From: JAVBQU01 sp031548675
GTDB taxonomy: Bacteria; Bacteroidota; Bacteroidia; Bacteroidales; P3
Assembly (NCBI GenBank): GCA_031548675.1
Contig: JAVBQU010000205.1
Location: 1-20,177, forward strand
DNA length: 20,177 nt
Direction of reading: 5' to 3'
The notes under the pieces were generated by a model. It was not told the DNA's origin. It was given only the letters and a program-made list of their open reading frames with translations, and searched no databases. Shown one piece after another: positions 15,681 through 20,177 of this stretch; position 1 is the stretch's first letter; every line of letters starts with the position of its first letter. Position numbers and translations under genes: made by a program.

Positions 15681-17222
15681 TTATCTCGTTTGCTTAGAGT
15701 CTTTTACTTGCAACAATAATTGGTCTAATTTTTTTACTATATCAGGATATTGTTCGGCGAGATTATTTCTTTCATTAATATCCTTACTTAAATCATATAG
15801 CTGAGGTTTAGGATTATTTCCCAATTCTGTATTAGTCCATGACCAATAAGCATCTCCATTCGAGGGAAGTATATATTTCCATTTCCCTTCGATAATAGCA
15901 AGTGTTCCTACAGCTTGTTCTACTATATATTTCCTCCCTTTATGATCTTTACCTGTCCATGCTTTCAGTTGGTTAAAACTATCGGGAGCTGTATTTTCCG
16001 GTAAAATCTTTCCGCTTAGAGAAGTAAGCGTAGCAAACATATCTACTTGGGAAACAAGGGCAGGGGAGACTTGTTGCTTAAGTTTTGATTGCCAGCTTAC
16101 AATAAATGGAACTCGTGTACCGGCATCAAAAGCACTGTATTTTCCTCCACGCAAAACTCCCCAAGGGCGGTGGTTTCCTAAAAGTTTTACCGCTTGATCC
16201 CTATACCCATCATCTACAACAGGACCATTATCACTTGTCAGGATTACAATTGTATTTTCCAAAATTCCGCAACGTTCTAATACATCCAATATTTGACCTA
16301 CCGACCAATCAAATTCCAAAATAGCATCACCACGAGGTCCCATGCCCGATTTTCCGGCAAAACGTTCGTGAGGCACGCGGGGTACATGAATATCATTTGT
16401 TCCGAAATAAAGAAAAAAAGGCTTGTCTTTATGAGTTTGTATAAAATTTACCGCTTTTGCAGTAATAGAATCTGCAATATTTTCATCGACCCATAATGCC
16501 GATTTACCGCCACGCATATAACCTATACGACTGATTCCATTTATAATAGCTTGGTCGTGTCCATGGCTGGGACGCATTTTGGTAAGCAATTCCGGATGTG
16601 TTTTTCCCAATGGTTCATTAGGAAAAGGGGTTGTATAGCTTACTTCAATAGGATCGCTTGGATCTAATCCTACAACTCTTTGGTTTTCAAAATATACACA
16701 AGGCGTTCTGTCGCCAGTAGCAGCCATGATATAAGAATAATCGAAGCCTAACTGTCTGGGTCCCGGAGTCATATAACCATTCCAGTCCTGTCCGTTTTCG
16801 TCCCCTAAGCCCAAATGCCATTTACCTACAGCAGCAGTAGTATAGCCTGCTTGTTGCAACATTTTGGGTAATGTAGGCTGGTCGGGTTTTATGATGGTAA
16901 AAGCATCGCCCCGTGCAACGCCTGTATTTTCTTTGCGAAAAGCATATTGCCCTGTAAGTAAGCTATATCGCGAAGGTGTGCTGGTAGATGCACATGCATA
17001 AGCATTGGTAAAACGGATTCCATGCGAAGATAAACGCTCTACATTCGGGGTTTTGATAGTGGGTTCGCCATAAGGACTTAAATCTCCATAACCAATATCA
17101 TCAGCAAGAATTACAACAATATTAGGTTTTTCCTGTTGTTTATTCTGAGCTAAAACAGCATTACTTATGCAGGTTAATCCACAAATGGGCAATGATAAAG
17201 ATTTAAGATAATTCATTATCAA
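15681..17222 (-). CDS. Exported sulfatase, Ser-type (S1 family)
   Basis: The 513-residue enzyme likely removes sulfate esters from sulfated glycans in the periplasm or at the cell surface. A signal peptide spans residues 1 to about 25 (cleavage near VLAQ). The S1 sulfatase fold is shown by PNIVVILADDIGYGDLSPYG (metal acids D41, D42) and the activation motif STPSRYSLLTG (81-91). Further marks are GKWHLGLGD, TSDNGP and NHRPWGVLRGGKYS. The residue to be turned into formylglycine is Ser81, not Cys, so activation should need an anaerobic radical-SAM maturase (anSME). No maturase, SusC/SusD or glycosidase gene is in the window. The ATG two codons later (M3) is an alternative start and would lengthen the short leader. 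The exact glycan is not predictable. Confidence 0.92.
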   Translation of the reverse strand: MIMNYLKSLSLPICGLTCISNAVLAQNKQQEKPNIVVILADDIGYGDLSPYGEPTIKTPNVERLSSHGIRFTNAYACASTSTPSRYSLLTGQYAFRKENTGVARGDAFTIIKPDQPTLPKMLQQAGYTTAAVGKWHLGLGDENGQDWNGYMTPGPRQLGFDYSYIMAATGDRTPCVYFENQRVVGLDPSDPIEVSYTTPFPNEPLGKTHPELLTKMRPSHGHDQAIINGISRIGYMRGGKSALWVDENIADSITAKAVNFIQTHKDKPFFLYFGTNDIHVPRVPHERFAGKSGMGPRGDAILEFDWSVGQILDVLERCGILENTIVILTSDNGPVVDDGYRDQAVKLLGNHRPWGVLRGGKYSAFDAGTRVPFIVSWQSKLKQQVSPALVSQVDMFATLTSLSGKILPENTAPDSFNQLKAWTGKDHKGRKYIVEQAVGTLAIIEGKWKYILPSNGDAYWSWTNTELGNNPKPQLYDLSKDINERNNLAEQYPDIVKKLDQLLLQVKDSKQTR

Positions 17223-17238
17223 TAAGATTATGAGTTAA

Positions 17239-17246
17239 CAAAAATA
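17239..17246 (-). promoter_or_regulatory. Putative -7 element of the sulfatase gene
   Basis: On the - strand the box reads TATTTTTG, a perfect TAnnTTTG, 16 bases before the annotated ATG. The -33 match is poor. If used, the leader would be very short, which favours the second ATG (17216) as start. Confidence 0.4.
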
Positions 17247-17306
17247 AAGACCAATATGGAACAATACATGCAGTTAATATCCTGCAATTTATATATAGCT
17301 TAAATA

Positions 17307-18539
17307 TTAAATTCTTTTTCCGTTCAAAATAACAGTTTCAACTTTATTATTTCCGTACGAATAAGGCATAAATTCATAGGTTGAGATAGGCTTTGTTATA
17401 TATAAATTTGCCTTTTTACCCACAGAGATACTTCCTAATATATTACTAATACCCATAGCATAAGCAGTATTGAGGGTTGTGGCATTAATAGCTTCTTCGG
17501 GTGTCATACGGTAATTGATGCAAGCCATAGAAAGAATCAATTGCATATTGCCTGACGGAGATGAACCCGGATTGAAATCACTTGCCATAGCTATAGGAAG
17601 ACCTGCATCCATCATTTTGCGGACAGGGGAATGTATCATATTAAGAAAGAAAGCTGCACCGGGCAGCACTGTGGGCATGGCTTCCGATTGGGCAAAAACT
17701 GCAATTTCGGCATCGCCTACGTATTCTAAATGGTCACACGAAAGAGCATTGTATCTTATACCTACTTGTACTCCTCCTGAAAAATCCAATTCGTTGGCAT
17801 GGATTTTGGGACGTAATCCGTATTTAGCCGCTGTTTCGAGCATGCGGTCGGTTTCTTCTACGGTAAAAAATCCTTTATCACAAAAAACATCTATATAATC
17901 AGCTAAACCTTCGGAAGCTGCTCTGGGTATCATTTCTTTAATTACCAAATCTACAAAATCGCCTTGCCGTCCGCGATAATCCATCGGTACAGCGTGAGCT
18001 CCGAGCAAGGTAGCTTTAATAGTCAAAGGCGAATTTTCTTTGAGGCGTTTAATTACCCTAAGCATTTTCATTTCAGCCTCAACGGTAAGTCCATAGCCGC
18101 TTTTTATTTCCACTGCTCCGGTTCCATAACTCATAATCTCGTTTAAACGCAGCATAGCACTTTCAAAAAGCTCGTCTTCAGAAGCTTCTTGTAAACGTTT
18201 GGCTGAATTTAAAATTCCTCCTCCGCGTTGGGCTATTTCTTCGTAAGACAAACCTTTGATTTTGTCAATGTATTCTATTTCGCGGCTTCCGGCATAAACC
18301 AAATGGGTATGCGAATCGCAAAACGAAGGGAATACCATTTTACCAGCTGCATCTATTACTTCTTCTGCTTTTAAATCCGGCATTTGTTCCATAGAGCCGA
18401 ATTCTGCAATCAAGCCGTTTTCGATGTATAAATAGGCATTTTTGATAGTTGAAATCTGAGCCATATCTTTACCGCATACTTTCAATCGCGGATTTTGCTC
18501 AACTTGAACTAATTCTTTTATATTTTTGATTAACAACAT
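17307..18539 (-). CDS. hutI: Imidazolonepropionase
   Basis: HutI hydrolyses 4-imidazolone-5-propanoate to N-formimino-L-glutamate, the third step of histidine breakdown, in the cytoplasm. The 410-residue protein is an amidohydrolase of normal family length. The metal motif is DSHTH (H77, H79), followed by YAGSREIEY (R86). Further landmarks are GGGILNSAKR, GAHAVPMDYRGR, the metal/substrate region HANELDFSGG, CDHLEYVGD and the catalytic ASDFNPGSSPSGN. The usual partners hutH, hutU and ftcD/hutG are not adjacent; the upstream neighbour is a membrane protein (36 bases away) and the downstream one a sulfatase (84 bases). Confidence 0.97.
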   Translation of the reverse strand: MLLIKNIKELVQVEQNPRLKVCGKDMAQISTIKNAYLYIENGLIAEFGSMEQMPDLKAEEVIDAAGKMVFPSFCDSHTHLVYAGSREIEYIDKIKGLSYEEIAQRGGGILNSAKRLQEASEDELFESAMLRLNEIMSYGTGAVEIKSGYGLTVEAEMKMLRVIKRLKENSPLTIKATLLGAHAVPMDYRGRQGDFVDLVIKEMIPRAASEGLADYIDVFCDKGFFTVEETDRMLETAAKYGLRPKIHANELDFSGGVQVGIRYNALSCDHLEYVGDAEIAVFAQSEAMPTVLPGAAFFLNMIHSPVRKMMDAGLPIAMASDFNPGSSPSGNMQLILSMACINYRMTPEEAINATTLNTAYAMGISNILGSISVGKKANLYITKPISTYEFMPYSYGNNKVETVILNGKRI

Positions 18540-18575
18540 CGTTATAGTAAATTTGATTCAAAATACATTTTGATA

Positions 18576-19262
18576 TTATTTTTTTCTGCTGGCTATTGAC
18601 AAGATTACACCTAAGGCTATTCCAAGCAAAGCAGCAAACAATACTCTGTATTCGCCCGGAAGCATAAAAGTAATGGTGTGTGCCGGAAACCAAAAGAAAG
18701 GAATGGTTTTCTTGAAAACAAAGCCCCATTGTACCTCCCAATTGATATTTTTGAATGATTGAGCCATATTGAGACGATTGCAGAAAAATCCTTTTAAAGT
18801 TCCTCCGTTTTGCATAATATGCATATCGGTTATTTTATGAAAAGTCATAAAAACCGGAGCAAAAATACAGTTCATGGTAACACTGATGCAGAACGCAATA
18901 AACAACCGCGTACCAAAACATGCGTCGGGAGAGATATTGGCACCCATATTTGCTAAAAAGGCAGGAGTTCCTTTAGAAAAAATGGTCATTGCCATGCTTA
19001 TTACAACTCCTAGAAAACCCCATACAACGGCACGAGGTATAATTCCAAACCCTTTTTGATTATAAACGCCTTTTTGAATGCGTAATCCTATTACTTCTCC
19101 TAAGGTGGCTAAAATAGCAAATTTAAAAAATGCCATTATCATAGCGTGCCAATCTTTATAGGAACTCATTTCTAAAAACCATTGTTTAATGGGTTCGCAA
19201 ACGAAAAACGGCACAAAAAAGGCAATACAGGCAATTGCAAAAATCAGGTCTTGTTTCTTCAT
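18576..19262 (-). CDS. Conserved six-helix membrane protein, Mpv17-like features
   Basis: I do not recognise this 228-residue protein with certainty. It has about six hydrophobic segments (about 5-22, 40-60, 78-95, 117-137, 183-200, 207-223) and a basic C-terminus (ASRKK). No signal for export beyond the membrane and no catalytic motif are seen. Two stretches recall the Mpv17/PMP22 family of organelle membrane proteins. APVFMTFHKITDMHI (135-149) resembles the GPxxxxWYKxLDxxI motif, and WFPAHTITFMLPGEYR (191-206) resembles the family's WPA...NFxLVPxxYR motif, with small gaps. The similarity is by eye and distant. The gene lies 36 bases upstream of hutI and is probably co-transcribed with it, so a transport or accessory role in that unit is possible but unproven. 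Confidence 0.75.
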   Translation of the reverse strand: MKKQDLIFAIACIAFFVPFFVCEPIKQWFLEMSSYKDWHAMIMAFFKFAILATLGEVIGLRIQKGVYNQKGFGIIPRAVVWGFLGVVISMAMTIFSKGTPAFLANMGANISPDACFGTRLFIAFCISVTMNCIFAPVFMTFHKITDMHIMQNGGTLKGFFCNRLNMAQSFKNINWEVQWGFVFKKTIPFFWFPAHTITFMLPGEYRVLFAALLGIALGVILSIASRKK

Positions 19263-19291
19263 ATTCTTATTTTTCTAAATTATCATTTTAT

Positions 19292-19306
19292 GTGCAAAAA
19301 TACAGG
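19292..19306 (-). promoter_or_regulatory. Putative -7 element of the membrane-protein/hutI unit
   Basis: On the - strand the core reads CCTGTATTTTTGCAC, with TATTTTTG (19295-19302) as a perfect TAnnTTTG, 32 bases before the ATG at 19262. It differs by one base from the core before the CapD-like gene. No clear -33 TTTG is seen. Confidence 0.5.
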
Positions 19307-19373
19307 TTTTTATTCAATTAGACCCTATGGGACGAGTATTAATAAAATTCAAGACTAAATACAATTACTAAGG

Positions 19374-19404
19374 CTTACAATATTTCTGTAAAATATTGAT
19401 TAAG
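19374..19404. repeat. Inverted repeat in the divergent intergenic region
   Basis: CAATATTT (19378-19385) and AAATATTG (19391-19398) form a perfect 8-bp stem around CTGTA. A further CTTA/TAAG pairing lies outside a 2-base bulge. It lies between two divergent genes and could be an operator; there is no T-run that would make it a terminator. Confidence 0.4.
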
Positions 19405-19496
19405 TAAACGTGTATTTAAAATTCCCTGATGATTAATGATTTAAAAAAATTAGATGACTTTAATTTTGTTACTCGAGGGATGAAATACTATTTATC

Positions 19497-19516
19497 AAAA
19501 AAAAAAACTAATTTTG
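19497..19516 (+). promoter_or_regulatory. Putative promoter core of ugd with A-tract
   Basis: TAATTTTG (19509-19516) is a perfect TAnnTTTG -7 box, 38 bases before the ugd ATG. A run of 11 A (19497-19507) lies directly before it. There is no TTTG at the -33 spacing. The same octamer also occurs at 19461-19468. Confidence 0.45.
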
Positions 19517-19554
19517 TAGAACCATAAGGTAGAAATTTGTAAATCATATCATAA

Positions 19555-20177
19555 ATGAAAATAGGAATAGTAGGAACCGGATATGTTGGTTTAGTAAGCG
19601 GCACTTGTTTTGCTGAAATGGGTGTAGATGTTACTTGTATAGACATTGATCATGCTAAAATAGAAAAGCTGCAAAAAGGAATTATTCCTATTTATGAACC
19701 GGGATTGGATGAAATGGTTATTAAAAACCAAAATGCAGGGCGTTTACATTTTACAACAGACCTAGTATCGTGTATAGATGAGATTGATATAATTTTTTCA
19801 GCAGTAGGTACGCCTCCCGGAGAAGATGGAAGTGCTGATTTGCAATATGTTTTAGAAGTTGCACGAACAGTAGCCCGGGGAATGAATTCTTACAAAATAT
19901 TGGTAACCAAAAGTACGGTACCAGTGGGAACAGCTATTAAAGTTCGGCAGGTTATTCAGGAAGAACTCGATAAACGAGGGGTAAATATAGAATTTGATGT
20001 AGTTTCCAATCCTGAATTTCTGAAAGAAGGCTCTGCAATCAAAGATTTTATGTCGCCCGATAGAGTAGTTATCGGAGTGGAGAGTGAAAAAGCTAAAGAA
20101 ATGATGACTAAGCTTTACCGTCCGTTCTTATTAAATAATTTCAGGATTATTTTTATGGATATTCCTTCTGCCGAAAT
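19555..20177 (+). CDS. ugd: UDP-glucose 6-dehydrogenase, 3' end outside window
   Basis: Only the first 207 codons are in the window. The enzyme oxidises UDP-glucose to UDP-glucuronate with two NAD+, feeding capsule and other polysaccharide synthesis in the cytoplasm. The N-terminal Rossmann motif GTGYVGLVSGTCFAEMG is at residues 7-23. The acid that binds the adenosine ribose lies in CIDIDHAKI, and IYEPGLDE follows. Then come VGTPPGEDGSADL, TKSTVPVGT and SNPEFLKEGSAIKDFMSPDR, all classic for this family. The catalytic cysteine (near residue 260 in relatives) lies beyond the edge. UDP-mannose/ManNAc dehydrogenases share the fold, but the FLKEGSAIKDF stretch favours UDP-glucose. It reads away from the leftward genes and may start a polysaccharide gene cluster. 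Confidence 0.93.
   Translation, partial: MKIGIVGTGYVGLVSGTCFAEMGVDVTCIDIDHAKIEKLQKGIIPIYEPGLDEMVIKNQNAGRLHFTTDLVSCIDEIDIIFSAVGTPPGEDGSADLQYVLEVARTVARGMNSYKILVTKSTVPVGTAIKVRQVIQEELDKRGVNIEFDVVSNPEFLKEGSAIKDFMSPDRVVIGVESEKAKEMMTKLYRPFLLNNFRIIFMDIPSAE

Noticed and set aside
16980..17000. Cys77 of the sulfatase as the formylglycine precursor
   Set aside because: The xPSR spacing places Ser81, not Cys77, at the catalytic position.
1..20177. CRISPR array, tRNA/rRNA, insertion sequence, prophage or defence island
   Set aside because: No spaced direct repeats, clover-leaf sequences, transposase, integrase or known defence motifs were seen; the gene content is mainly housekeeping and envelope functions.

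Overview
The window is 20.2 kb of AT-rich chromosomal DNA from a member of the Bacteroidota, probably Bacteroidales. The evidence is the TAnnTTTG-type promoter cores, start codons without clear Shine-Dalgarno sequences, a F0 a-subunit with a long signal-bearing N-terminal extension, a ThrRS-like/uridine-kinase fusion, a PepSY-like periplasmic protein and a Ser-type sulfatase. It is an almost fully packed, mostly housekeeping region. No intergenic gap exceeds 300 bases, and I see no tRNA, rRNA, CRISPR, insertion sequence or phage gene.

Left part (1-4701, + strand): the 3' end of a long MORN_2/YwqK-type repeat protein, cut by the window edge; then lpxD (lipid A), a small secreted PepSY-like protein and a TGS-domain nucleoside kinase. 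Between the repeat gene and lpxD lies a 16-bp palindrome at 1410-1425 that differs at one base from the ParB-binding parS consensus. This suggests an origin-proximal location. A near-perfect hairpin at 4732-4772 separates these genes from the convergent ATP synthase operon.

Middle (4776-10343, - strand): atpB-atpE-atpF-atpH-atpA-atpG followed two bases later by an Hsp15/HslR-type S4 RNA-binding gene. The F1 beta and epsilon genes (atpD, atpC) and an atpI-like gene are not here, so the ATP synthase genes are split. The c subunit has proton-type rather than sodium-type binding-site residues. The atpE-atpF gap contains alternative hairpins that could lower expression downstream of the c-subunit gene.

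Right part: rpmE2 (zinc-independent L31) on the + strand has a textbook Bacteroidota promoter and ends in a terminator shared with the convergent genes. From 10873 to 19262 all genes are on the - strand. In transcription order they are a six-helix membrane protein with faint Mpv17 resemblance, hutI, a secreted Ser-type sulfatase, a voltage-gated-type K+ channel, a secreted two-phosphoesterase fusion, and a CapD/WbpM-type nucleotide-sugar dehydratase. At the right edge a UDP-glucose 6-dehydrogenase gene starts on the + strand and runs out of the window. With the CapD-like gene it points to capsule or exopolysaccharide sugar synthesis.

I did not find a coherent undescribed multi-gene system. 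The most interesting items are individual: the parS-like site, the double phosphoesterase fusion, the ThrRS-derived N-terminus on the kinase, the atpE-atpF hairpins, the P-loop substitution in AtpA and the cysteine tail on the K+ channel.
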